NCBI GenBank assembly: GCA_964407855.1
Contig: CAYOXI010000002.1
Span: forward strand, 10,386 to 74,385
DNA length: 64,000 nucleotides
Direction: 5' to 3'
Origin: SHZI01 sp964407855
GTDB lineage: Bacteria; Pseudomonadota; Gammaproteobacteria; Steroidobacterales; GCA-2729495
Shown: in pieces, positions 16,242 to 24,976 of the stretch
Layout of the letters: each line of letters begins with the position of its first letter
Position numbering within the stretch: the stretch's first letter is position 1
Notes under the pieces: generated by a model
Seen by the model: the letters and a program-made list of their open reading frames with translations, nothing else
What the model was told of the DNA's origin: nothing
Database searches by the model: none
Made by a program: the position numbers and the translations under genes

Positions 16242-17504
16242 ATGAAGCTCTCGGCCTTCGGCGAGCGTTTCACCCGGCAGACGGGTGCGCTGGAACTGAT
16301 GAGCGACCTGGGTGCAGCGATGGCCGCCGAGCACCCGCCGCTGATGCTGGGTGGCGGAAATCCGGCCCACATCCCCCAGCTGCTCGCGGCCTTCCGGGCA
16401 CAGTTTCACAAGGTACTGGACGATGATCGCGAGTTCCGGCGCCTGGTTGCCGACTATCCGGATCCGGTTGGCGAGCAATCCTTCCGGAGCGCGCTGGCCG
16501 GCCTGCTCCAGCGGGAATGCGGCTGGCCCGTGGGTCCCGAACATATCGCGCTGACGGCCGGCAGCCAGCAGGGCTTTTTCCTGCTCTTCAACCTGCTGGC
16601 CGGTCCCCGGGCGGATGGCAGTGAAGGGCGCATCCTGCTGCCACTCACGCCGGAGTACATCGGCTACGCCGACCTCGGTGTCAGCAGCGACCTGTTCGTG
16701 GCCAGCCGTCCGGCCATCGAATTCCTGCCGGACCAGCAGTTCAAATATCGCGTGGATTTTTCGGCGCTGGAGCCGAAGGTGCCCATTGCCGCGATCTGTG
16801 CCTCCCGCCCCACCAACCCCACCGGCAATGTACTGACCGATGACGAGGTCGGGGGCTTGCGCCACCTTGCCCGGCGACTGGAAGTGCCCCTGATCCTCGA
16901 CAACGCCTACGGCCTGCCGTTTCCGCGCATCGTCTTCAGTGAGGCATCACCGGTCTGGGACGAGGACATGATCGTGTGCCTCAGCCTCTCAAAGCTGGGC
17001 CTGCCGGGCCTGCGCACCGGCATCATCGTGGCCCGGCCGGACCTGATTGCGGCCCTCGGCGCGATGACTGCAGTGACCAGCCTGGCCGTCGGCAGTGTCG
17101 GCCCGGTGCTGCTCCGGGAGCTGGTGGCGAGTGGCGAAATCGTCCGCCTGTCGCAGGAGTTCATCACGCCCTTCTACCGCCAGCGTGCCATGCAGGCGGT
17201 CGCCTGGTTGCGGGCGGCGCTGGACGGCTGCGAGTGGCATGTCCACAAGCCCGAAGGGGCCATCTTCCTGTGGCTGTGGCTGCCGAAGCTGCGCATCACG
17301 AGTGCCGAGCTCTACGCACGACTCAAGGCCCGGGGCGTGCTGGTGCTGTCGGGGCACCATTTCTTTCCGGGGCTGGCGGATGATCCCGCCGATCCGTGGC
17401 CCCACCGTCACCAGTGCCTGCGGATCACCTACGCGCGGGACGAGGAGACCGTACGGCGGGGCATCGCGATGATCGGTGAAGAGGTGCGCCGTCACCACGC
17501 CTGA
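16242..17504 (+). CDS. avtA: Valine--pyruvate aminotransferase (AvtA-like)
   Basis: A 420-residue fold-type I PLP aminotransferase. The N-terminus KLSAFGERFTRQTG, MLGGGNPAHIP and the long C-terminal HHFFPG segment are characteristic of AvtA, which moves the amino group between valine and pyruvate. PLP-site residues include ASRPTNPTGN, the Asp/Tyr pair in LDNAYG and Lys251 in SLSKLGLPGLRTG. Length equals that of the E. coli enzyme. It shares a transcript with the upstream aldehyde dehydrogenase; the stop codon lies in the loop of a 10-bp hairpin. Confidence 0.93.
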   Translation: MKLSAFGERFTRQTGALELMSDLGAAMAAEHPPLMLGGGNPAHIPQLLAAFRAQFHKVLDDDREFRRLVADYPDPVGEQSFRSALAGLLQRECGWPVGPEHIALTAGSQQGFFLLFNLLAGPRADGSEGRILLPLTPEYIGYADLGVSSDLFVASRPAIEFLPDQQFKYRVDFSALEPKVPIAAICASRPTNPTGNVLTDDEVGGLRHLARRLEVPLILDNAYGLPFPRIVFSEASPVWDEDMIVCLSLSKLGLPGLRTGIIVARPDLIAALGAMTAVTSLAVGSVGPVLLRELVASGEIVRLSQEFITPFYRQRAMQAVAWLRAALDGCEWHVHKPEGAIFLWLWLPKLRITSAELYARLKARGVLVLSGHHFFPGLADDPADPWPHRHQCLRITYARDEETVRRGIAMIGEEVRRHHA

Positions 17505-17514
17505 GTGGTGACGG
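17489..17514. repeat. Perfect 10-bp hairpin spanning the avtA stop codon
   Basis: CCGTCACCAC and GTGGTGACGG form a perfect inverted repeat with a six-base loop that contains the TGA of avtA. No T-run follows on either strand, so it is not a classic intrinsic terminator; it could stabilise the mRNA 3' end or act with Rho. Confidence 0.5.
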
Positions 17515-17584
17515 GCCTCAGGTTGTCGTGGGCCGCCCGCATCCGTATCCTCTGGCCGCGTTTCGAACTGACACAGGACAGGTG

Positions 17585-18562
17585 ATGACGGACCGGCAAT
17601 TGTTGTATGTGTTCCCGGGCCAGGGTTCACAGTACCGGGGCATGGGCAGCGACCTGTACCGGGACTTTGCGGTGGCCCGGCAGCTCTACGACCAGGCCAG
17701 TGACGTGCTGGGCTTCGACCTGCGCCGGCTGTCCTTCGAGGATCCGGCGGACGAGATCGGCCTGACCCGCAACACCCAGCCCGCACTGCTCACGCACGAG
17801 ATCGCCTGCCTGCGGGTATTCGAGGAACTGTCTGGTGGGCAGGTGGTGCCGGCGCTGGCCGCCGGCCACAGCCTCGGTGAATACAGCGCGCTGGTGGCAG
17901 CAGGCGCGCTGGCCTTCGAGGATGCCCTGCGGCTGGTGCGCCGGCGGGGGGAACTGATGGGTGAGCACGGCGAGGGCGGCATGCTCGCGCTGACCCTTGA
18001 CGTGGACACCGCCCGCCCGCTGGCCGACCGTCACTACTGCCAGGTGGCGAGCTGCAACCTGCCGGAGCAGACCGTGGTGGGCGGCCGGGACGCCGACCTG
18101 GATGCGCTGGCCGCGGACCTGGCGGTGCGGATGCCGCGCAAACGTGCGATCCGCCTGGCCACGGAAGGTGCCTTCCATACTTATTTTATGGTCACCGCCG
18201 CCCGCCTGTTTCGCGATGACCTGGACCGCACACCCTTCGCGGCGCCCCGCATCGGCGTGCTCTCCAACTACACGGGGGGACTGCATGATCCGGAGCCGGA
18301 GGCCATACGCACACGGCTGTTCTTCCAGCTCTTCAATCCCGTCAACTGGGTCGGCTGTCTGACCACCGCAGTGAGCCAGGGCATCGGCAGCTGCATCGAG
18401 TTTGGCGGTGGCCTCGGCACCGGGGAGGGTCCGGAGAGCAAGCGGCCCAATCTGGAAGGGATCGTGAAGAAAACCCTGAAGGCGGCCGGGGTGGAAGCCG
18501 GCTACGTGGCCGCGATCAACAGCGAGACCCTGCGCGCAACGGCCGCCGGCACCGCCGCCTGA
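17585..18562 (+). CDS. FabD-like malonyl/acyl transferase (ACP S-acyltransferase domain)
   Basis: A 325-residue acyltransferase of the FabD superfamily. The oxyanion-hole Gln is in FPGQGSQYRGMG, the nucleophile in GHSLGEYSALVAAG, the carboxylate-binding Arg in LVRRRGELM and the catalytic His in EGAFHTYFM. Family members load malonyl or related groups from CoA onto acyl carrier proteins. It differs from housekeeping FabD in the HT rather than HS after the catalytic His and in its C-terminus, where the usual EIGPG segment reads EFGGGLGTGEGPESKRPN. No fab genes flank it, so it may serve a specialised acyl pathway, possibly with the FAAL-ACP protein 3 kb away (inference). Confidence 0.85.
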   Translation: MTDRQLLYVFPGQGSQYRGMGSDLYRDFAVARQLYDQASDVLGFDLRRLSFEDPADEIGLTRNTQPALLTHEIACLRVFEELSGGQVVPALAAGHSLGEYSALVAAGALAFEDALRLVRRRGELMGEHGEGGMLALTLDVDTARPLADRHYCQVASCNLPEQTVVGGRDADLDALAADLAVRMPRKRAIRLATEGAFHTYFMVTAARLFRDDLDRTPFAAPRIGVLSNYTGGLHDPEPEAIRTRLFFQLFNPVNWVGCLTTAVSQGIGSCIEFGGGLGTGEGPESKRPNLEGIVKKTLKAAGVEAGYVAAINSETLRATAAGTAA

Positions 18563-18573
18563 CCGGCACGCTG

Positions 18574-19533
18574 ATGCAAGCCCAGACCTCCTGGCTGATC
18601 GGCGTCTTCCTGAGGGGGGTGGCGATGGGTGCCGCCAACGTGATCCCGGGCGTCTCGGGCGGCACGATCGCCTTCATCACCGGCATCTACGAGCGCCTGA
18701 TCAACGGCATCCGGAAGTTCGGCCCCGCCAGCCTGCGCCTGCTGCTGGCCGGCCGCTATGCCGAGTTTGCGCGCTTTACCGATCTGGGCTTCCTGGCGGT
18801 ACTGGCCAGTGGCGTGGTCGTCGGTATCCTGTCGCTGGCACGGGTGCTCAGTTACCTGCTCGACCGGCACGCCATCCTGGTCTGGGCTTTTTTCTTTGGT
18901 CTGATACTGGCCTCGATCCTGTTTGTCGGCGTACGGGTCGGGCGCTGGAGCGCCGGCCCGCTGCTCGGACTTGTGCTGGGAACGGCGGTGGCCGTTGGCA
19001 TCGCGCTGCTGACCCCCGCAGAGGAGAATGCGGGTACCGTCTATCTGCTGGTCTGCGGCGCCCTGGCCATGGCCAGCATGATCATGCCCGGACTGTCCGG
19101 TTCCTTCGTGCTGCTGCTGATGGGCAACTACCAGCTGGTGATGATCGAGTCGGTCACGCAGCTCACCGAGTTCGATGCCGGCGCCTTCCGCGTGCTGGTG
19201 CCCTTCGCGATCGGGGCCATTGTCGGCATCATGATGCTGAGCCATGTGCTGTCCTGGGTGTTTCGCCGCTTTCACGATATCGCCGTGGCCCTGCTGACGG
19301 GTTTCGTGGCCGGTTCCCTGCTGGTGATCTGGCCCTGGAAGTCCCCGATCATCGCGACGCTCGGCAGCGGCAGCCGGGCGAAGGAGAAGATCCTGGGCTA
19401 TGACTGGCTGCTGCCGGCGCCGACCACCGAGACCCTGATCGCCGTCGCCGTGATGGCCGCGGGCTTCGTGCTGGTCTGGCTGATGGAACGGGTGGGCAGC
19501 GGGACGCGCGCGGGCGGCAGCACTCATGTCTGA
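18574..19533 (+). CDS. DUF368 membrane protein, polyprenyl-phosphate transporter (PopT family)
   Basis: A 319-residue membrane protein with about eight to nine hydrophobic helices. Two internal repeats carry the family signature: ANVIPGVSGGTIAFITGIYE at ~22-41 and MIMPGLSGSFVLLLMGNY at ~168-187. DUF368 proteins were shown to return undecaprenyl phosphate to the cytoplasmic face of the inner membrane (PopT), supporting recycling of the lipid carrier for peptidoglycan and other surface glycans. Eleven bp after the FabD-like gene; its 3' end overlaps the following serine hydrolase gene by 8 bp, suggesting coupled expression. Confidence 0.88.
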   Translation: MQAQTSWLIGVFLRGVAMGAANVIPGVSGGTIAFITGIYERLINGIRKFGPASLRLLLAGRYAEFARFTDLGFLAVLASGVVVGILSLARVLSYLLDRHAILVWAFFFGLILASILFVGVRVGRWSAGPLLGLVLGTAVAVGIALLTPAEENAGTVYLLVCGALAMASMIMPGLSGSFVLLLMGNYQLVMIESVTQLTEFDAGAFRVLVPFAIGAIVGIMMLSHVLSWVFRRFHDIAVALLTGFVAGSLLVIWPWKSPIIATLGSGSRAKEKILGYDWLLPAPTTETLIAVAVMAAGFVLVWLMERVGSGTRAGGSTHV

Positions 19534-20764
19534 GACCGGACCCCGTCGCCGTCGGCATCACTGGCTGGCGGGTCTGGGGCTGGCCACCTTCGTGATCGTG
19601 AGCGCGGTGTACTGGCAGGACCCCTGGTTCTGGCGGAATTACGTGCGCTTCTTCCAGAGCGGCAGTCCGACCAGCGTGGAACTGCTGCCGCCGGACGAGG
19701 AGATCCGGGGCGATGGCAGCCTGGTGCTGCCGGTGGCGCTGCCCGCCGACCGGACGATCTCGCCGGCCGCGCTGGCGGACATGCACCGCTACGCCACGGA
19801 GTTTGGCAGCCACGCACTGATCACCGTGCACCAGGGCGTCATCCAGGACGAGTGGTATGCCCCGCACTGGGAGCGCGACCGCCTCACCCAGTCCCAGTCG
19901 ATGCACAAGTCGCTGATGGGACTCTTCATCGGTGTGGCGATCGAAGAGGGCCTGATCGTGTCTGCCGACGACCCGGTGGGCACCTATCTGGTGGAGTGGC
20001 GGGATGATCCCCGGGGCACGATCACGCTCCGGCAGCTGATGCAGATGAGCTCGGGCCTCGCCCAGTACCGCTTTACGCTGAACCCCTTCACCGACGACAA
20101 CCGCTGGCTCAATTCCGGCCGCTCCGGCGAAGTGATCCTGCGCACACCGCTGGCGGACTGGGCGCCGGGCACGAAGTACGACTACAACAACATCAACTCC
20201 GAGCTGCTGGGCATGGTGCTGGAGCGCGTCCACGGCCAGCGCTATGCGGAGATCCTGCGGGAGAAGCTGTGGCTGCCGATGGGCGGCGAGGTGGCACGGG
20301 TCCATACCGACCGCCCCGGTGGCCGGGCCTTCACCTCCTGCTGCCTCGCTGCGCCCGCCATGGACTGGGCGCGGATCGGCGTGATGCTGCTTGCGAAGGG
20401 TGAAGTGAATGGCCGACGGATAGTCAGCCGCGGGTGGCTTGAGGAGATGACCACCCCATCGCCATCGGCAGGCCACTACGGATTGCAGGTGTGGCTGGGC
20501 TACGACGACCCGGTGCTGCCGGCGGACGGGGGTGGTTCCACCGGGGCCGTGGCCAGCGAGGCCTTCCTGGCGCGGGACACCTGGATGACCTGGGGCCGCG
20601 GGCAGCAGCATGTGTTCATCGTGCCCTCCCGGGAGCTCGTGATCGTGCGCCTCGGCCCGGCACTCGGTCGCAGCCCGATCAGGCCGGGCTTCGACATCAC
20701 TTACCTGGTCAATACCGCGATTCGCGGCCTGCAGCCCGGGGCCCGGGCGCCGCCTGATTCATGA
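19526..20764 (+). CDS. Membrane-anchored serine hydrolase, beta-lactamase class C family
   Basis: A 412-residue protein with an N-terminal signal-anchor helix (about 13-29, preceded by RRRRHH) and a periplasmic serine hydrolase domain. The S-x-x-K motif is Ser125-Met-His-Lys128, and Y-x-N is Tyr220-Asn-Asn222 (KYDYNNINSELLG). The family includes class C beta-lactamases, DD-peptidases, esterases and 6-aminohexanoate-dimer hydrolases; overall this resembles the last two, so a carboxylesterase or amide hydrolase role is more likely than antibiotic resistance. The ATG lies inside the end of the DUF368 gene; the 3' end overlaps the convergent ParA-like gene by 6 bp. Confidence 0.85.
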   Translation: MSETGPRRRRHHWLAGLGLATFVIVSAVYWQDPWFWRNYVRFFQSGSPTSVELLPPDEEIRGDGSLVLPVALPADRTISPAALADMHRYATEFGSHALITVHQGVIQDEWYAPHWERDRLTQSQSMHKSLMGLFIGVAIEEGLIVSADDPVGTYLVEWRDDPRGTITLRQLMQMSSGLAQYRFTLNPFTDDNRWLNSGRSGEVILRTPLADWAPGTKYDYNNINSELLGMVLERVHGQRYAEILREKLWLPMGGEVARVHTDRPGGRAFTSCCLAAPAMDWARIGVMLLAKGEVNGRRIVSRGWLEEMTTPSPSAGHYGLQVWLGYDDPVLPADGGGSTGAVASEAFLARDTWMTWGRGQQHVFIVPSRELVIVRLGPALGRSPIRPGFDITYLVNTAIRGLQPGARAPPDS

Positions 20765-21589
20765 ACCCGGATTGTCCCGCCGGGCAATGTGATCGCTGAG
20801 GTTGACCACCTCGGCCGAAACCTGGGGCTGGGCCTGCTGCGTGAACTCCGGCACTTCCACCTGGCCCAGCACGTCCCGCTCGGAGAGCGGCGTGTTGAGG
20901 CGCATTTCCAGCCAGCTGGTCAATGGCAGCCAGCTCAGCAGGTCCTTCTTCGTGCGGGAGGCATGCATCTCGTGGATGCTGATGCCTTCATCCGCCGAAT
21001 GCACGTAGTTCTGGCTGTCCCGCAGGGCCCCGACGATGGGAATCTGCAGCCGGTCAAGAAAGGCCATGAGCTTGCGGAAGCCCACCGTGTTCTCCCGCAC
21101 GCGGTTGGCGACGACGCCGAGGCGCCCCATGCGCCGGCTCACTTTGGCCACCAGCAGCAGGTCGGCGATCAGGCGTGACGCGGCATGGATGTCGATCGCG
21201 GAGGGCAGCACCGGCACCAGGATCGCGTGCGCGCCGGGCGTGAAGTCGGTGAGCTGGGCGGTGGTCATCGCCGCCGGCGTGTCCATCACCAGATAGCGGT
21301 ACTCGTGGGGAATACGGAGCTGGAAGCTCCGCGTCATGTTCATCTTCTTTTCGTAGGCCGCCACGCCGTAGATCAGCGGGGGCAGGGGTTGCAGGGTCCG
21401 CCTGCCACGCCGGGCGAGCCACCGGAAGCTGGACCCCTGCGGATCGAAATCCATCAGCGCCGTGGGCCGGCCGCAGGAGGCAAGGTAGCCAGCCAGATTC
21501 ATCGCGAGCGTGGTCTTCCCCGACCCACCCTTGGGGTTGATGATCACGACCTTGCGCAGGTCCGGATGGCCGGGGATGGTCAGGCTCAT
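20759..21589 (-). CDS. Orphan ParA/MinD-like ATPase
   Basis: A 276-residue P-loop ATPase. The deviant Walker A KGGSGKTT sits at residues 20-27 with signature Lys20, Walker A' at ~46-51 (LMDFDPQG) and Walker B at ~100-104 (LVMDTPA), as in ParA, MinD and cargo-positioning relatives such as McdA. There is no ParB gene or parS-like array beside it. It ends in a polar, likely disordered tail rich in Gln and Val. It lies nine bp after the FAAL gene, third in the operon 24914-20759, which suggests a role linked to that lipid pathway (for instance positioning its enzymes) and not to chromosome segregation; this is inference. Confidence 0.85.
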   Translation of the reverse strand: MSLTIPGHPDLRKVVIINPKGGSGKTTLAMNLAGYLASCGRPTALMDFDPQGSSFRWLARRGRRTLQPLPPLIYGVAAYEKKMNMTRSFQLRIPHEYRYLVMDTPAAMTTAQLTDFTPGAHAILVPVLPSAIDIHAASRLIADLLLVAKVSRRMGRLGVVANRVRENTVGFRKLMAFLDRLQIPIVGALRDSQNYVHSADEGISIHEMHASRTKKDLLSWLPLTSWLEMRLNTPLSERDVLGQVEVPEFTQQAQPQVSAEVVNLSDHIARRDNPGS

Positions 21590-21598
21590 GGGCGCAGT

Positions 21599-23563
21599 CT
21601 AACTCCGGTTGCCCGCCTCAAGGTGCTCCGCCACCGCCCGGATGGTGGATTTTGTGAACAGGTCCTCGACATCGAGCTGGCCTGGGTATTCCTCGTCGAT
21701 GCGCTCGTGGATCCGGGCCAGCGTCAGGGAGCTGACGCCCAGCTCGAAGAAATCGTCGTCGAGGCCGATGGCGCGGTCGGTGATCACGGCCGCACAGATC
21801 TGCCGGATGCGCGCCTCCATTTCTGACTCGCCGGCATCGCTGGTGACAGCGGCGTGCGGCGCCAGGGCGTCGAGTTCGGCCAGCACGCCGTCAAACGAGC
21901 CGGCTTCGTAGTCCGCGGCCAGCTTCGCGCGCTGGAGCTTGCCGCTGGTGGTCTTCGGCAGGTTGCGTACCGGTATGACATGGGCCACCGACAGGCCGGT
22001 GTGCTCGGTGATCTGCCGCCGAAGCTGGTTGGCTACCGGCAGGAAATCGACGAGCGGGCCCCGCTGGACCAGGAAGAGCAGCAGCTGATCCTCATCCCCG
22101 TCGCCCCGCCGCGCGGCAGCCGCGGCAACCTTGCCGAGCTCGATACCGGCCGAGGTCTCCGCAATGCTTTCCAGGTCGTGGGGATAGTAGTTCTGGCCGT
22201 TGACGAAAATGATTTCCTTGTAGCGGCCGGTGATCACCAGCTCAGCGTCCGTCGCCGTGAGAAAGCCGAGATCGCCGGTACGGAGCCAGCCGTCGGTTGT
22301 AAAGGGCTGACCGGAGGCCGGGATACCCGTATAGCCCCGGGTGACGTTGCCGCCGCGGATCTGCACATGGCCCACCGTGCCGTCTGGTACCGGTCGGTCG
22401 TCGTCGTCGGCAATGCGCAGCGCGGTATCCCGGAGCGGTGTGCCCAGCACCATCAGGGCGAGACCATCCTGCCCGCCGCCGGAAGCCGGCGTTGCCTGCC
22501 GGCCGATGCCCAGAGAACTGCGCTCGAGGCTGATGGCACGGAACGCCCGTCCAGGCGCCGGAAAGCTGACGGCCAGGCAGGCTTCGGCCAGGCCGTATAC
22601 CGGGTACATCGCGGTAGGGGCCAGCCCGTGGGGAGTCATCGCCGTGATGAAGCGTTCGCACAGCGGCACCGAGATCGGCTCGGCACCATTGAAGAGCAGG
22701 CGGATGCAGGACAGATCCACACCGTCCGCGAGCCCTTTCGACTCGTAGAGCTTCAGGAAGTGCTTGTAGCCGAAGTTCGGCGAACTGGTCAGCGTCGCAC
22801 GAATGCGGCTCGCTTCCTCCAGCCAGAGCAGCGGCCGGCGGCTGAAGAGCCGGGTGTCCATGATGGTGTGCTCGATGCGGGCGCTCAGCATGCACAGGTG
22901 GAAGCCGATCAGCCCCATGTCATGGGTGAGCGGCATCCAGCTCAGCGAGATGTCCTGGTCGGTGAAGGCCGCCCGCTCGATGATCGCGCCGATGTTCGTC
23001 AGGATGTTCCGGTGGGTCAGCTCCACGCCCTTGGGCGTGCTGGTGCTGCCCGACGAATACTGGATGAACGCGAGGTCGTCCGGCCGGGCCGGATGCACCG
23101 TACCCGGTGTCCCGATGTCGGTAACCCGCTCGATCGTCAGGGCGCGCGCGGCCAGCGCGGTCACGGCCCCGGACTGGCCGGATTGCCGGCCAAAGTCTTC
23201 GAGCCGGCTCAGCTGGGCGGCCTCGGTGTAAAGCATCGGCCTGCCGAGCTGGCCGAAGACCTGCAGCAGCTTGAAGCGGTGATCGTCGCTGATCCCCACG
23301 GCCACCGGGACAGGTACCAGGCCGCCAAGCAGGCAGGCCCAGAAGCCGTCGATGAACTGCTCGTTGCTCGACGTGTGCAAAATTACCCGGTCGCCGGGTT
23401 GCGCGCCGAAGGCCTGCAGGTGATGCAGTACACCCAGTGCCGTCCTGCGCAGCGCGGCGAAGCTCACCCGACGGCGTTCGTTCTGTCCGTCGAGGTAGGT
23501 GATATGCCGGGGCGCATGCTGGTTGGCCTCGAGGACCCCGTTGAGCGTCGCGGGCAGGTTCAT
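21599..23563 (-). CDS. Fatty-acyl-AMP ligase (FAAL) fused to an acyl carrier domain
   Basis: A 654-residue protein. Residues 1-550 are an adenylate-forming enzyme: P-loop YSSGSTSTPKG at 169-179, SWMPLTHDMGLIG near 208-220, and the hinge-region GRYKEIIFVNGQNYYP near 447-461, all closer to FAAL than to acyl-CoA ligases; Lys542 (TSGKLQR) is the adenylation lysine. Residues ~580-650 are a carrier domain with the phosphopantetheine Ser612 in FFELGVSSLTL. It would activate a fatty acid as acyl-AMP and load it on its own ACP. It starts 4 bp after the P450 gene. No polyketide or peptide synthetase follows, so the fate of the acyl-ACP is open. Confidence 0.9.
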   Translation of the reverse strand: MNLPATLNGVLEANQHAPRHITYLDGQNERRRVSFAALRRTALGVLHHLQAFGAQPGDRVILHTSSNEQFIDGFWACLLGGLVPVPVAVGISDDHRFKLLQVFGQLGRPMLYTEAAQLSRLEDFGRQSGQSGAVTALAARALTIERVTDIGTPGTVHPARPDDLAFIQYSSGSTSTPKGVELTHRNILTNIGAIIERAAFTDQDISLSWMPLTHDMGLIGFHLCMLSARIEHTIMDTRLFSRRPLLWLEEASRIRATLTSSPNFGYKHFLKLYESKGLADGVDLSCIRLLFNGAEPISVPLCERFITAMTPHGLAPTAMYPVYGLAEACLAVSFPAPGRAFRAISLERSSLGIGRQATPASGGGQDGLALMVLGTPLRDTALRIADDDDRPVPDGTVGHVQIRGGNVTRGYTGIPASGQPFTTDGWLRTGDLGFLTATDAELVITGRYKEIIFVNGQNYYPHDLESIAETSAGIELGKVAAAAARRGDGDEDQLLLFLVQRGPLVDFLPVANQLRRQITEHTGLSVAHVIPVRNLPKTTSGKLQRAKLAADYEAGSFDGVLAELDALAPHAAVTSDAGESEMEARIRQICAAVITDRAIGLDDDFFELGVSSLTLARIHERIDEEYPGQLDVEDLFTKSTIRAVAEHLEAGNRS

Positions 23564-23567
23564 GGTC

Positions 23568-24914
23568 TCAGCTGCCTGGCCGGTTGTGGAGGGACATCAG
23601 GATGCTGTGGCGCGTGCGCAGGTTCACGGCGGGTTCCAGTTCGACCGGCCGGTCGGCAATGAAGCGCAGCTGGTAGCGGGGCAGCAGCAGGGCGAGATGC
23701 ATCTGCATCTCGACGAAGGAGTAGTACTCGCCGATGCAGCGCCGCGCCCCGGCGGAGAACGGTATGTAGGCGAAGCGATCCGCCGGCCCGTGGATCGATT
23801 CGTCAAAGCGGTCCGGATCGAAACGCTCCGGTTCCGGCCACAGCCCGGGCTGGCGATGAATCAGGTAGGGCGAAATGAAGAGGTGGGCGCCGGCGGGGAC
23901 GTGGTAGTCGCCCAGCCGGTCGTCGGCCAGGGCCCGCCGGGAGAAGAGCCACACCGGCGGGTAGAGGCGCAGTGTTTCCCGCAGCACCTGACCCGTATAG
24001 CTGAGCGCCATGAGCTGCTCGAAGCTGAAGTCGTCACCGGGGCAGACAGCGGCAATCTCGGCCAGCACCCGGGCCTCCACCGCCGGATGGCGGGCCAGCA
24101 GGTACCAGGCCCAGTTGAGGGTCCCGGCCGAGGTCTCGTGCCCGGCAATGATCAGCGTGTTGACCTCGTCGAGCAGCTCCTTGTCGGTCATCGCCCGCCC
24201 GGACTTCCGGTCCCGGGCCTCCAGCAGCATGGACAGGAAGTCGAAGGGTCGCTCGCCGCTGGCGCGGCGCTCCGTGACGAGCGCCAGGATGTGCCGGCCC
24301 AGGTTGCGGAAGCGCACCGCCGTCTGCAGGTCGCGGGTGGCGTCCTCGGCGAGAAAGCCGAAGGGATTGCCACCCAGCCGGTCGATGAGCCGGTCGAGGT
24401 CCGTGCTGAACAGCGAGCGAAGGATGATCTCGAGCCCGCAGCGGCTCATGGCCGTGGTGAGGTCCAGCGGCAGTTCCCGGTCGGCCAGCGGTGCCCAGTC
24501 GTCCCGCAGGCGCAGATTCATGGTCCGCATGTCGGCAGACAGGCGGGCGATATTCGCCCGGCTGAAGCCCGGCTGCATCAGCGTGCGCTGGCGGCGCCAT
24601 TCCTCCCCGTCGCTGACGATGATGCCGTTGCCGAGCAGCATCTTGACCCGTTCGAAGCCGACACCCTTCGCATAGTTCTCGTGGTTGGTGAGCAGGATCT
24701 GCCGCAGGTATTCGGGGCGGCTCACGACCAGACTCGGATCGCGGCGATCCCGGGAGCGGACCGTGAAAAGGTCGCCGAATTCGGGGATCCAGCGGGCGAG
24801 GAGTGTCATCGTCTCGAGGTCGGGCCCCAGGGTATGCAACTCGGTGGGACCGGGCGGCAGACCCGATCCCGTTGCGGGCTGCGACTGGGGACTTTGGCTC
24901 TCGACAGGTGACAT
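23568..24914 (-). CDS. Cytochrome P450
   Basis: A 448-residue soluble P450 without an N-terminal membrane anchor. It has the C-helix Trp106 (EEWRRQR), the oxygen-activating I-helix motif AGHETS at 257-262, the ExxR pair Glu313/Arg316, the PERF loop, and the haem-binding FSAGARRCIG with Cys393 as thiolate ligand. A fatty-acid hydroxylase or an oxidase acting on an acyl-ACP fits the next gene, a fatty-acyl-AMP ligase with carrier domain; P450s working on carrier-bound substrates are known. Electron partners (ferredoxin, reductase) are not encoded here. First gene of the operon, divergent from the DUF374 gene. Confidence 0.93.
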   Translation of the reverse strand: MSPVESQSPQSQPATGSGLPPGPTELHTLGPDLETMTLLARWIPEFGDLFTVRSRDRRDPSLVVSRPEYLRQILLTNHENYAKGVGFERVKMLLGNGIIVSDGEEWRRQRTLMQPGFSRANIARLSADMRTMNLRLRDDWAPLADRELPLDLTTAMSRCGLEIILRSLFSTDLDRLIDRLGGNPFGFLAEDATRDLQTAVRFRNLGRHILALVTERRASGERPFDFLSMLLEARDRKSGRAMTDKELLDEVNTLIIAGHETSAGTLNWAWYLLARHPAVEARVLAEIAAVCPGDDFSFEQLMALSYTGQVLRETLRLYPPVWLFSRRALADDRLGDYHVPAGAHLFISPYLIHRQPGLWPEPERFDPDRFDESIHGPADRFAYIPFSAGARRCIGEYYSFVEMQMHLALLLPRYQLRFIADRPVELEPAVNLRTRHSILMSLHNRPGS

Positions 24915-24976
24915 GCCCGGCTATTATGGGCCGGAAAGGCCGGCTGGCGCTGCTTATTGAGGGTGGAAAAACTGCG

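Noticed and set aside
19526..20764. Class C beta-lactamase conferring resistance
   Set aside because: The catalytic motifs are shared by many esterases and amide hydrolases, and there is no AmpR-type regulator; resistance is not supported.
20759..21589. Chromosome or plasmid partition ParA with ParB/parS
   Set aside because: No ParB gene, parS repeats or replication gene is adjacent, and it lies in a lipid-enzyme operon.
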